Shown here in pieces: positions 25,051-36,911 of a stretch of DNA of 64,000 nucleotides; the first letter of the stretch is position 1; the number at the start of each line of letters is the position of its first letter. Under the pieces are notes generated by a model. It saw only the letters and a program-made list of their open reading frames with translations. It was not told where the DNA came from and did no database searches. The translations under genes and the position numbers were made by a program. Source of the stretch: Spirodela intermedia (Eukaryota > Streptophyta > Magnoliopsida > Alismatales > Araceae); assembly GCA_902729315.2 (NCBI GenBank), contig LR746277.1, forward strand, positions 3,291,001-3,355,000, read 5' to 3'.

Positions 25051-26000
25051 AACCTTGTACCTTCATATTGACCTTAAGTGGCAATTCAAAATCCATCTAT
25101 TAATGCCATCCTTCTTTTCTTCTCCTTAAAAATAATAACATGGTGTTCCAATATTAGATACCAATTTTTATAATTAGTACTAAATTATAAATAATAGCAT
25201 ACATGGTAATAGAAGAGAGCACACACACTTTTAAGGTCTTAAAAACCCCTTTGATATGGTTTAATATGAATCCAATTATAATTTCCAAATATGGAAGTAT
25301 GGTAGAAAATAAAGGAAAGGTATAATAAAAATTAAAAAAAATAGTCCTTGATGTGAGACAACTTTGAGATATTTTGGACGTCCCATATTTTATAAAGAGG
25401 ATACCACATAATAAGATTAAGCCCACTTGAAGATTATACAGTGGTTTGAACAATGTTGGTACTTAGCTGTGCTTACTCTAATTCTTATGCATCTTGAATA
25501 TGGATTAAAATATCCAATTGGTTTCTTGTTCTAGTGAATTATAATATTTTAATTTAAATATTACAACTCTATTAGAAATCTCAACTTTCAATGACACTTT
25601 CATATTGCTAATTCAGAACAACCACTAATTTTCATGAACTTTAAATGAGATTTCCATAGCCCCAGTACAAGATAACTATCAATCTTTCCAAACTTTCAAT
25701 TATTCTGTCACAGAGCTAATATAAAATAGTGACTAATTGATCCCAAGTTTTATGTCGTCAATCTTTTCATATTTGACCTCAACTTTTGTGAAATGTCATC
25801 TTGGTCAATAAACTTGTGCTTTGTTATCTATAACAACTATTTTTTCCTTGAATATAATATTGCAACATCAAAACACATTATCGCAAAACCCAACAGTTCA
25901 CCAATTGTTGGAGACCTACTATGGGTGCATTTATCAGTTCTTGGCTAACTAGGTCTCCACTTCAGAAGGGTCCAGGCCTGAACCTACCGTTGAAAAAGTA
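25051..26000. other. AT-rich intergenic DNA, nothing recognised
   Basis: No gene, repeat unit or RNA gene is evident. A 99-residue open frame on the - strand (25154-25453) is AT-driven and hydrophobic without a family signature. Confidence 0.4.
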
Positions 26001-26039
26001 TTTATAAAGTTAGCTAGAGACTTAGGTGGATAGTTTTAT

Positions 26040-26210
26040 AGTGCATTGACAAGATCGGCCAACAAACAATGGGGTTACTTTGACATAATATTGCAATAAA
26101 GCACAACTAATGAGAAGGCGACGTTGGATGCCCAGGGAATTATGTCTTGAGAGGGACATATGCCACGCGTAAACGGAGGGTTGGCATACAAAGAGAGGAA
26201 GCAACTGCGG
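26040..26210 (+). repeat. Segment shared with the distal upstream regions of AP4 and AP5
   Basis: The GGAATTATGTCTTGAGA stretch and its surroundings align with 34090-34230 (AP4) and 40100-40260 (AP5), all upstream of a protease gene. This suggests the AP3 duplication unit once extended about 1.6 kb upstream of the gene. Confidence 0.55.
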
Positions 26211-27594
26211 AATGGCCTTCTTATCTGTTGAACATGCCCTGGCCACGAAGGATTCGTGCAGGGCCAGTTTTTTGGGTCCTTGCACGTTTCCAACTGGAAA
26301 CTAGGTGACGACTCGGCGTAGCTCCTAAGTGAGCCTTGTATGTCTGCCATCTTCTCTGACCAATTATAGCTACTTTTTCCCAAACAATGGCTAGCAATGC
26401 CAGTAGGAATTGCTTGATGCTGCTGATCGGTCTTCCCCATTAGAATAATCGAAAGGTGAACTGGTTTCGATTTGTCGTCCACAGAGGAAGAAACTCGAGT
26501 AAGAGGGAGAGGATAAAACATAAATATCTCTTATCATAAATATTTATATAAAACGAACAATCATTCTAAGTTTTAATCGGATGGGCGGAAACCCGATTCA
26601 ATGGCCTTGGAAACAAAGAGGCTTAGTGGCTTTCGTGTTTAAAAACTGTTATGCTCTCTATCTGACTATCGAGAAAGCAATAATTAAGCCAACACAATTA
26701 ACTCAACGATGCAAGATAAGCAGCGACATCATCTTAAGGAGTTTGGGGTTGGAGAGCGAAGTTAACTGATGTTTGTCTCTACCACTTGGGCAGGTGAGAC
26801 GGTAACTGTATGTGGGACTCCCCTTCTGTCTCTCGATCTCTCTTAACCATTCTTCTGGCCGTAGCATCTTACACAGGGATGGTAGGCTTGTTTAATTCTT
26901 ATTTTCCATGTGTTGGACATTCAGGCCGGGGGTGCAGTCTGTTCCGTGTCGCAGGATCTATTAAGAATGCACGATCTAGATGACGAAATCATGTTTTGAG
27001 AAGCTTATTCTTCTATGAGAGGAGATACGAGATCATTTGTTTGGATTGTCTGAATGTTTGTACTTTCTTTCACATAAGAGTAAAGTTTCCTCAACCACGA
27101 GATAAAAGACCCTTTTTAGGTTATCTTCTATATGTTTATTAACGTGGAAAGTTTCTCCTAAGCGATGTAAACTTTATTCCCCTCTTGATCGTTGTGTACT
27201 TGATTCTTATTATAGTCTCCATATTTCTCCTTCACTGCGCTTTCAAGTCGCGGATATTTGCTTTGGAAGAGAAGTTACACCTCTGAATCACCATGCTCTG
27301 ATAGTCGTAACTCTCGCACAGATTTTGCCCTGCAGGCACAAAGCATCTGGAGCTGCTACGACGTTCATAATACTTCTCAAATGCGTTGGGGACCATTAAA
27401 ATCCAAATAATTATTTATTGAAAGAGACGTCAACAACGTGTCAAACTACTAGGCGCCTAACATGGGAGGAACGATGGCAAAAGCGACCTTTTCTCTCTTC
27501 CATGCCATTGCTAGCAAGGAAACGCCAGATTTGTGTCACGATTCAGGCCGGCACGTCACTTTCACTCTTGCAAGTTGTCAACCGGGAAAAAGCC

Positions 27595-27601
27595 CATAAA
27601 G
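27595..27601 (+). promoter_or_regulatory. AP3 TATA-like box (CATAAAG)
   Basis: CATAAAG lies 51 bp upstream of the AP3 ATG at the position where AP2 and AP4 have TATAAGG and TATAAAT. The first T is replaced by C, which may weaken the promoter. Confidence 0.55.
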
Positions 27602-27645
27602 AGAGTCCTCTTCCACCGGAGTAGGCATCAAACCGCACCCGAATA

Positions 27646-29219
27646 ATGGCAGCGCGTGCGTCCTCGGTGTCCTCAGCCCTGTTGTGCCTGGTTTTGTTCT
27701 CCTACGGCGGTCTGGTCATTGGGTACGGCAGCAGTTTATCAGCTGTTCGAGTTGCGAGCATGGTACCTTCCCCTAATTGCTCTCAGATCAAAGGTTTACT
27801 CCCTCAACCAGCTTCTGTGAGACTCAGAACTTTATCCTAATTCTCGAATTTCCTTGGTTGAATGATGATTTCTCTGGCCCAAGTTGCCCTCTTATATCGG
27901 AATGTAAATAAGAAAATCGTATATAATAAATACATTTGAATAAAATTGTTAAATATATGAGTATTAGTCTGATCTTCCATTCTGTTGCAGTCCGCAGCCA
28001 TTCCACTAATCAGATAGTCCATCGCCATGGTCCTTGCGCAGCCAAGTCGGCTAAAAAACCCACCCACCTTCAAGCTCTCACCCAAGATTCTCTGCGAGTC
28101 GCCTCACTGCAGGAAATAGTTTCCGGCGTCTCCCGTGGGAACGATACACTCCTGGAAAGCCAGATCTCCATCCCGGCAAAGAGTGGCCTGTACCTCGGCA
28201 CCGGCAATTACGTCATTACCGTCGGTTTTGGCAGCCCAACGAGGATTCAGACAGTCACCTTCGATACCGGCAGCAACGTGAACTGGATCCAGTGCAAGCC
28301 GTGCAATATAAGCTGCTACGCGCAGCAGGAGCAGTTGTTTGATCCCGCCCTCTCGTCTACCTATCGTAATGTCACCTGCTCAGATTCCGAGTGCCTCGGA
28401 CTTAGCAGAAGAGGTTGCTCGGGCGCCACCTGCCTCTATGGTGTGACCTACGGTGACGGATCCTCCACCGTTGGATTTCTTGCCACGGATACTTTCACGC
28501 TTACGTCCACCAACGTGTTTAACAACTTCATATTTGGGTGCGGCCAAAAAAACCTGGGGCTGTTTGAGGGGGCCGCCGGGCTGATCGGGCTCGGACGCAG
28601 CCCCTACTCGCTGAATTCACAGGTGGCCAGCAGCCTGGGCAATATCTTTTCCTACTGTCTCCCTTCGACAAGCAGCTCCACCGGCTACCTCAACATCGGC
28701 AATCCGTTAACAACTACCGTCGGGTACACGCCGATTCTAACAGATTCACGCGCGCCTACACTCTACTTCATTGACCTCATTGGGATTACCGTGGGGGGGA
28801 TACGGCTTCCATTGTTGCCGGCCGTCTTTCAATCTGTCGGGACAATCATAGACTCTGGGACGGTGATCACCCGCCTGCCCCCTCTGGCGTACAGCGCACT
28901 TCGGACGGCCTTCCGGGCCGCCATGACGCAGTACCCACTGGCTCCGGCGGCAAGTATACTGGACACTTGCTATGACTTACGTAACGTGGCGACCGTGACA
29001 TATCCGATAATCAAGCTACTGTACACCGGTCTCGAGGTGACTCTCCCGGCTACAGGGGTGTTCTACATCATCAGCTCTGAACAGGTCTGCCTGGCGTTCG
29101 CTGGGAACTCGGACTTCACGCAGATCGGCATCATCGGCAACGCTCAGCAAAGGACGTTTGAGGTGACGCACGACAACATTGCAAATAAGATCGGGTTTTC
29201 CGCTGGGGCGTGCAGCTAG
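27646..29219 (+). CDS. AP3: secreted nepenthesin-type aspartic protease (family A1B)
   Basis: Exon 1 is 27646-27793, the intron 27794-27990 (phase 1) and exon 2 is 27991-29219, giving 458 residues. The signal peptide covers about residues 1-26 (MAARASSVSSALL...). HRHGPC opens the propeptide. The catalytic motifs are DTGSN (Asp141) and DSGT (Asp337), the flap motif is YGDGSSTVGF, and the protein ends in GACS. The end of exon 1 reads NCSQIKG where its relatives have CSPSKG. An in-frame ATG inside the intron (27936) could allow an unspliced product lacking the signal peptide, but the conserved splice sites make the spliced form far more likely. Its coding sequence is closest to AP2 and AP4, while its 3' flank is unlike theirs. 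Confidence 0.92.
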
Positions 29220-32200
29220 TTGACTCAGAGGAAATTTGAGCGTGTTCAAGTCGGGAATGAACTCGACTGCAATTTCTTTGATGTACTTTAGCTTATTTTA
29301 ATCCACTACTAATTTTATATAATTTCTTTCTGCGTGTCGTGACGGCGTTTTGCGAGTCAACGTGCTTGTCCCGAAGAAGTATGCTGCAGGGCTGGAAAAA
29401 GGTAAATGTTGGGATGGTGGACTGGCGTGGGAGGTATTAATGTAGCTCTTATATCTGCTGGCGTATGGTTCAGGGAAGAAATGGGTAGCAGCGACTATTG
29501 GTATGGGACGATGGAAGAATTGGGTAGCAGCTACTATTGGTATGGGACAATGGAAGAAATAAGGAGCGCATGCTTTGGTGATTTTTTTTTGAAGAAAATA
29601 CCATGACCTATTGCGTAGTTTGTTTTGACTCACAAAATGTTATTGACTGTTCCATCAATTATCGTTCAGTATGACCAAGTATGGACTGAGATTAGCCTTT
29701 AGTCGTACTCAACTTGGTCAACATCACATGGCACATTCGGTCCACGTCAAAGCGGAAGGATAATTTAAGAACAGTAACCAATCAAATCGATGAACTAGCA
29801 ATTAAATGCCATATCGCTATCCAAAAATAGCCACCAGTAATATCTGTTTCCTTCGAACAAACTTTCTCAGTTTTCATTCATTTATTTTTCAATCCTGGCA
29901 TACAATGCTGATGAAAGCCCATTAGACTCTTCCTGGATTTGCTCTCAGAGCGGAGATTGTATCTGGGGTTAAATTTCCCAACCGGGCAAGGGTTGGTTCC
30001 TGATGGACACTCCTATTATTCTAATTTCAGGAAATAGTATGTTTCTGTCGTATTAGGATTGTATCTTCGGAAAATTTCCGATTCTTTTTTCTATGTACCA
30101 ATGAACGAGAAGGCACTACATCTCCAACATGCTCACTCATTTCATCAGCTTTGTAATAAGAGTAAAACTGTGGCTAGAAAATATTTGTTTATCACCAAGC
30201 TACATCAGGAGCATAAGGTGATAAAGCTCATTTCCAGCATTCCGTCTACTTCATTACGTTCAACCAATTTTCAATCTTGAATAGGATAAGGTGATAAAGC
30301 TTTTCTTATGAGTTAGTCGTAGTACTAAGGTTTATCTAGTATAATTTCTGTTTTCTGCCGACGATTAAGCATTAGCTCTGCAGGACAAGGTGGTGAGGGA
30401 ACCAAAGTAGATGATTGACAAGCTCATTGACTTCTTGTGGTGTCGTCGAGCTTTAGAGGGAGCTAAGTAGATCTCTCTTGCGAAAGATTGAAATTCACCT
30501 TAAATAATTGAATAAGATCACACATATGGCTTATTTGTAATGAAAGTGAGGACATGTCTGTCTCCCCTATTTAAGTCTGAACAAGAAGTGTAGGAGAGAA
30601 CGAAATTATAAAAAACCTTGAATGGTTTTGATTGCTGTAGAGATATCAGCTTTGGACCAAGGATCGTCTACATTGATTGGACAGGTCATTGCATGATGGC
30701 TCGTAAGAATTCTTCCTTGGCTAAAGAATGTCTGTGAAAGTTAGACTTTACTTCTACTGAGACTCCAGTCTATTCTTGCACAGGTTATTGTATTTTTAAT
30801 ACTTGCTCAATTTTCTGGGTTGGTTATGTTTTTTTGTGTCAGGTAAACCAAGGTAGAAAATTTTATTAACCGATTCGCTAAATAGCCTTAGATCCTGTGT
30901 TTGGGTCCTGACGTTGATGCGTGGAGGGTCTCTTTCATATTGATTCAGATTTTTAAGATACCTTTGTTATCTCAGCAATAAAAAATATATCAATTAGGAT
31001 GTTATCATCATGCCATCAGTTTCAATGAGGTTTGGATAACGGCTTGAATGGCAGGCTACATGAGCTGATTTCGTCACTATATTGTCGGCCGTCAATATTT
31101 ATATATTTCGGCAAAAATCTATCTCCAATTTCTTTGCCGGATTTCTCCATACGGTATATAATTTCAGTCATACTGGATCATGGTTAAATGGCATAAATTT
31201 CAAAGGAATTTCTGAAATTTTGTTTGTAAACTCAGGCCTCAGTAAAGTTTTTCGCTTTAGGATTGTCCCAGGCTGAGGTATTCTATCATCTACAGCTAAG
31301 AGAATAACATTATCTATAACATGAGAAGCCATGATCAGCATCCTATTTAGCTCTACTAAGTCTTTTGCCGTTGTGAATTCAATAATGAACCTTCTATAGA
31401 TTATATCAACGCCAATTATCCGTGATCCACCAAACCATTGGAATAAAACACCGATCTCACGCTCTAATGAGTTTTAAGGAAGACATATCTGTAAGTATTA
31501 ATCATGAGTAGTCAGTTGAGAGTTGATAAAAGAATGGAAATAATAAAAAAATCGTATATGACCTGGCCCATTGGACGATCCAAGCCTGAGTTGTCTTTTT
31601 TCCTCTGTTCGAGACTCCCATGGGACTGAGCCATCAGATCAATACGGATCCCTGAGTTGAACGGAGCACCCCCATATTACTTAAGTTCAATATTAAGAGA
31701 ACAGGGCCGATATGATGTTTCGCAGTGGACTGCGGATACTCGTTTTCTACAATGGCAACTGTGGGGAACAAAGGACGTTGTCAAGTGGGACACCTGTAAT
31801 GTGGAAGACCAGTAGCGGGTTAATGAAGAACTTTAATCCGGGCTTGTCGATCTAGCAATTAATATATATAAGTAAGACCTAAGTGAAATGGAAAGATAAC
31901 CAATAGGTCTATCATGAGAGTAATGCATGATCTCCTATTGAACCCTGCTGGGCTTCTCTGCAAGTATGCTGATCTGATTCTTCAGTGAGAGTTTTCTCCC
32001 TAATCGTGCGGCAATAGGAAGGAACGTAATCATCTTGGGGTGTTAGAGGGTGCAAAGGTTTGTTATCGGATGAGTATTGTAAGAGACAAATCTCCTGGAA
32101 GGAAGAAGATCTGTGTGTAACCGTGAAAGTAGGAGGCTCTTTCAAACCCCGTAAACTGGTGTGTTCCATGTTTTTGTCACTCTCCCTCTTTCTCTCTCTC

Positions 32201-33940
32201 TCATGGTGTATAATGCATCAGAGTTGCATTGTGTGCGAAGGGAGAAACAAGGCCGCTCTGAACCTCAACACGAAGCACAACACTGGAACGGTAGCCTAAT
32301 AATTTTCTCTTCCCACATCTAATGCTGCTCTTGTACTCCTTCAGTAGTCGATCCATAGAGACGGTGGGGACAAAACTGTATACATTTTTGGACTAGAAAG
32401 TTGTACACATCTTTTAATCCGTAACTTAGCACTGTAAATGTCGTGGATTATTTGCATTCTAAATGCATCCAAAAAGGTTGCTCAGTCGGCATCTCTCAAT
32501 GACACCTGCTATCAAATTAGCTACCATCAATGTCAGGACAAGCCGACATCATTGACGGCAGCCTGCTTGAGAAGTTCACATTCTGGTCCAGCTGGAACAA
32601 TTCAGATCTCTGTCGGAAGCATATTTTCCTAGCCGTCGATTGTGGCCTGAATCCAAAGTGTGGTACACAGTTTGCTACGTCGATAAGAGTCATCCACTTT
32701 TCCTACTCTACTTACATCACCACTGGATTCAGCTATAAGTATTCTTGAACACAATCTTTCGCAGTGTGATTTGTAAAAATAGTCTATTATGAGATAAATA
32801 TATAGAATATTGTCATGTGACGAGAAAAAAAAAACATTTACAGGAAAATAAATGTCAACTACTAAGGTAGCCCAATGATTCAACCCAAGCTATTACATAA
32901 TTTACTTGAATTCTAAATTTAAAAGTCCTGGCCAGAGATAAAAGTATGACACCATTTTCTTTCTTGCAGTTTCTTCCTTAGAGACGTTGAAATGGTAGTT
33001 TGGAGGGGGGGCATTGATAATATCTAATTTATGCATGCTAATCAAAGAAAATGATAACACACATCACAATAATCCATGTCAAGTGTGACAAACTCGGATG
33101 AAAAACAGTAAATAGATTCTAGAATATGCCTCATGAATTCTAGCTTCAACCTGCATATTAGTCTTGAGAAATTTCTGTTTGATGTTCTAACCAATATTCT
33201 AACATGATTGCCCAATGTTCATTTCCTTGAGAAATATTTTGTATTTACATGAAAGCACTGAAATGTCAGAATTAGAAAAAAATGCAGAAATTTGTTTCTG
33301 GACTTGAATTTGTGGAGAAGGGTGAGAGATGATAATGAGCTGATTATGTCAGGCCCAATATCTGCGGTTATGATCGTAAGCGTAAGGGGGAGGAGAGAGA
33401 ACTAGAGGGGAAGACCCCGACGATACTAGGGCATGGGAGGGGAAGACGCCGACGAGGCTGGGGCATGGGAGCTGGAGAGGGGGAGACCCCGATGGAGCAA
33501 CGGAGCGGGTCGCGAGGGTGAGCTTGACGGTGGCAATGTTCGAGCTTCCGCATCACCTGGCAAGTAGAGGTGAGTGAAACGGCACAAACTGGAGATTCCA
33601 CCTCCAACCCTCGGCCCCATCTGCTACATTCTCAATCCCGACCATGGGGATGGATGGAGCATGCCCGTGACGCAGCGTGAAATTCTCTTCGAGCAACCGA
33701 GCTCCCTCTTTGAGTGATAGATGAAAATAAGGGAGCAGCAGAAAAGGAGAACCTATGAACTAAGTTTTGTTTGTCTAAATCATGTTTTATTTCCATTATT
33801 TTACTGGTCCGATTGTGTGGGTGACAAGCACGTGGTAGGATTAAATTATTACCCACTGATCAAATTGTTTCAGTTATTTTCATTCTTTACGTTCCAAATG
33901 TTTATAATAGAATATTTTTAACTCAAAATAAGATTCAATC
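29220..33940. other. AP3-AP4 spacer, no gene
   Basis: The AP3 3' flank does not match those of AP1, AP2 or AP4. Open frames of 60-111 residues on both strands have no recognisable motif. A GC-rich island at 33360-33720 carries reading frames rich in Pro and Ser on the - strand and may be a fragment of a gene or element, but I cannot assign it. The segment at 32430-32750 is the most coding-like in appearance and also remains unassigned. Confidence 0.4.
29482..29559 (+). repeat. Two-copy 39-bp minisatellite
   Basis: A 39-bp unit starting TGGGTAGCAGC and ending GGAAGAAT occurs twice in direct tandem (29482-29520 and 29521-29559) with three differences. Confidence 0.9.
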
Positions 33941-34263
33941 ATTTCACAGATTGGATTTGAAAATAATACTACATCATCGTCTCTACAATTTTCTGCTCCT
34001 ACACCTATTTGCCCGACATTTCTCTGTCGTTATTAACAGACGGTATGCTCGCGTTTAAAAAATTTGGACCCAGAATGGCCTATTTGTGCCACATTTGCAC
34101 CGGTATAATAATTTAACACAGCTAACGAGAGGGAGACTTTGAGATCAAAGGAATTATGCCTTGAGAACAGCTTGCCGCGAGGTAGTCCAGAGGTACCATA
34201 ACACAAGACGAAGCAAGTCAGGGAAGCCATTAAGAATCTTTTATAACAGAGGCCCGAGGATTA

Positions 34264-35753
34264 TGATGGAACCCCAGCAACACGATCCTCCCATGAGAAC
34301 TGCTCCTCTAGATGACACAACCAATATTTCCGAACGCCTAGAAGATGGAAGGTCAAGTTGACGAATGCCTCCAAGCCTTGGAGCAGCAAACGCAGAGCGC
34401 AAAAGGCTTACTTCTGGAACTAAAACATGACGTCAGTCTACTCACGACTCATTTTGCACCATCTGCTGGCAGAAAGGAGCAAGGTCCAACATGCCTGTTC
34501 ACAAATCCTCTCCACCCTTGGCAAGCTTGTAGACTTTCACCAATCCGGTCAAAGGGCAGGCCAGCTCGCTCTTTTGACCAGGTCATCGGAGGCAGACACC
34601 TCGAGATGCCACTTTTCTCACGACGTAATCCCTATGGTTCGGTATATCGCACGAAGCTATATTTTCTCCACACCAACTAACAGAAGAAGAAAATCGTACT
34701 GTGACAGGAGTAAGTTTTGAAGATGGCGTCTTCATAGGGTTTCGCTGGATAGAAAATCACGAACCACTTCAGGACTGGCGAGATCTCCATTGCTAACTCC
34801 TTGAGCTATTCGGATTATCAAAAGAAGGCACCTTACGGGAGCAGCTTTTTAATATCAAACATCATGGTCAATTGTGGAATATCATCTCGACTTGAAACTA
34901 ATGTCGGGAGTCATTGATGATTTCTACGAAGGTATTCTACAGGAAATCTTTTTCGAAGGACTTCAACTAGATATTCACGCGGAAATACGTCTTCTAGAAC
35001 CCATGGGACTCAAGGCAACCATGAAGATTGCTCAGCGAGCGGAAGATAGGAACTCTACATTACATCGTCGATCACACCGGCCATCTACACACAAGTTCTT
35101 CTGTCAGCAAGTCATCGAACACAATCTAGGAATCTGGGCACTAAGATTGTCGACGTTCCAGACATCACTACAGTTTGCCGAAGCCCCTTCACACGATGAC
35201 AAAATGTCTAGCAACCCTCACAAATTATGGCTATTACTTATGTGTCCTTGAGGGCCTATCAATTCTGCAGAGGGGAGTATTGATGGAACCCTAGGAATAC
35301 ATCCTCCTCCCATGAGAACTGCTCCTCTAGAGGTCACGTCTAATATTCCCGCGGTCTGACTGATGCGGGGGGGAACCACAGTAGCTACCTCTGCTCATCG
35401 CACGTTCGAACGTGTACCAATGAAGATTGCAGACGGAGCGGTATATTAAGAGAAGAGGCTCATGAAAAGAGGAGGAAAGGAAGAAGAGTGTCGGGCCACT
35501 CCGAAGCGTCCATGTTATTCCTCTCTAGTCTCTCTCTCTCTCTAGATTGCTCATGGAGTTTCAGAAGTCTATGGATTGTAGTCGACCATCCTTCCATCTC
35601 TTCCCCTTATTGTGTCGTCATTGTTTCGTCATCGATAGTACCCAATCATATCTTATCCCTCTCTCACTTATTATTTTATTGTATTGAGTGTCTCCCAAGT
35701 GTCCAAAACCATAATTCATCCACTGTCGCTCTTAAACCACCCAAGTGGGAACA
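34264..35753 (+). mobile_element. Truncated Ty3/gypsy retrotransposon
   Basis: Absent from the paralogous AP5 block. It begins with about 65 bp of a 5' LTR (TGATGGAACCC..., 34264 to about 34330), which joins directly to gag-like coding sequence in two broken frames (34345-34680 and 34874-35251). The second frame has AEIRLLEP and MKIAQRAEDRN, typical of gypsy Gag. A polypurine tract (GCAGAGGGGAGTAT, 35267-35280) leads into a full 3' LTR (35281-35753, TGATGG...GGAACA) with a TATA-like motif near 35441. The rest of the 5' LTR and all of pol are missing. Flanking pentamers (GATTA and TGTTA) match only in part, so any target duplication has decayed. Confidence 0.85.
35281..35753 (+). repeat. 3' LTR of the gypsy remnant
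   Basis: It starts directly after the polypurine tract. Its first 65 bp repeat the sequence at 34264-34330 with a few differences, which identifies both as the same LTR end. It ends with GGGAACA before sequence that resumes homology with the AP5 block. Confidence 0.75.
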
Positions 35754-36159
35754 TGTTAATGTGACGGTGTCGTTCTGGAGGAGCTCGCTCTGTACCTTGA
35801 ATACTCCGCCCTACAATGGCTCCTACTGTTTCCAAGGGACGCCCAATGGGAACACGTTGATTCCACCGAACAGTGCTTCCTATCCAAAAGCTTCCGAACT
35901 AAGCTAGATTTTATTGATCTCGCCAGCAAATAGAGAGAAATGAACAGGGGAGAGACTGAAAGCGACAGTGAAGGAGGGAGGGAGAGAGATACATATAGAG
36001 AGAGAAAGAGAGAAGGGGGGGAGAGTGCTAGAGAGACAGAAAAAAGAAGGATCGACAGAGGAGAGATATTCATATTTATGTAAACATACAGAAAGAGAGA
36101 GGAGTAACGTCCCTGCTCCGAAGGATAGCAACTTTCATGGATGAGTGGATGGTGGTTCA

Positions 36160-36164
36160 GAGAG

Positions 36165-36212
<48 letters not shown>
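36160..36212 (+). repeat. (GA)n microsatellite upstream of AP4
   Basis: A GA run that ends about 700 bp before the AP4 ATG. It is preceded at 35940-36110 by an irregular GA-rich stretch. The paralogous region upstream of AP5 has the same arrangement with a shorter run. Confidence 0.9.
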
Positions 36213-36216
<4 letters not shown>

Positions 36217-36861
36217 TTTCACAATCTATGAATTCTTCTCTTTTTAACTGATTCAGTTATTAATGGATATAAGTTTGAGACGACGGCTTTGGTGACGAAG
36301 ATCCTACACAGATTTTCAGATGTAAACCATTATGCGTTTTAAATGATTTGAGATATCATACTGATGAAACCAACTTATCTAAATAATCAGGCACACAGAA
36401 GAAACAAACCTCTCATAAGAGGCTTAATCAGGTATCGTAAATATCTTAATCAGGCATTTTTCTAATGACTCTCTGGTGCTCCACACAGACCTAATGAATG
36501 TATTGCGAGAAAATCCGTCCGTCCTCTCTAACGCGTGATTGCCTACTCTTCCCCTCCCTTCTCTCCTGTTAGATCAAAGATTTGTCCACTACCGCGTTTA
36601 TTTGTTCTATTTTTCATAATATTTAGCGATGGATGGGAATCAGGCTCGCCAATTTACATGAGACCTGTCATTTTCTTCGGAAAATTGGGAATCGAGGCAT
36701 TTATGGACTGAGGTAGACCTGAACAGATTATCGATTCACAGGCCGAACAACTGGTCTATCCATTGAACGTGTGCCCTTAATGACCGTAGAAGACCACGAG
36801 TTATTGCGGGGCCGACGGGGAAACACAGATTGATTTGCTGGAAGTTTAATGGGAAAAAGCT

Positions 36862-36868
36862 TATAAAT
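36862..36868 (+). promoter_or_regulatory. AP4 TATA box
   Basis: TATAAAT lies 50 bp upstream of the AP4 ATG, preceded by GGGAAAAAGCT. Confidence 0.75.
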
Positions 36869-36911
36869 AGCATTTTCTCCCTTGGAGTCTACACCAAGCC
36901 AAAGCACAACG

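Noticed and set aside
26075-26521. 148-codon open frame on the - strand upstream of AP3
   Set aside because: The overlapping segment is shared with the AP4 and AP5 upstream regions, where the frame is not kept; no motif was recognised.
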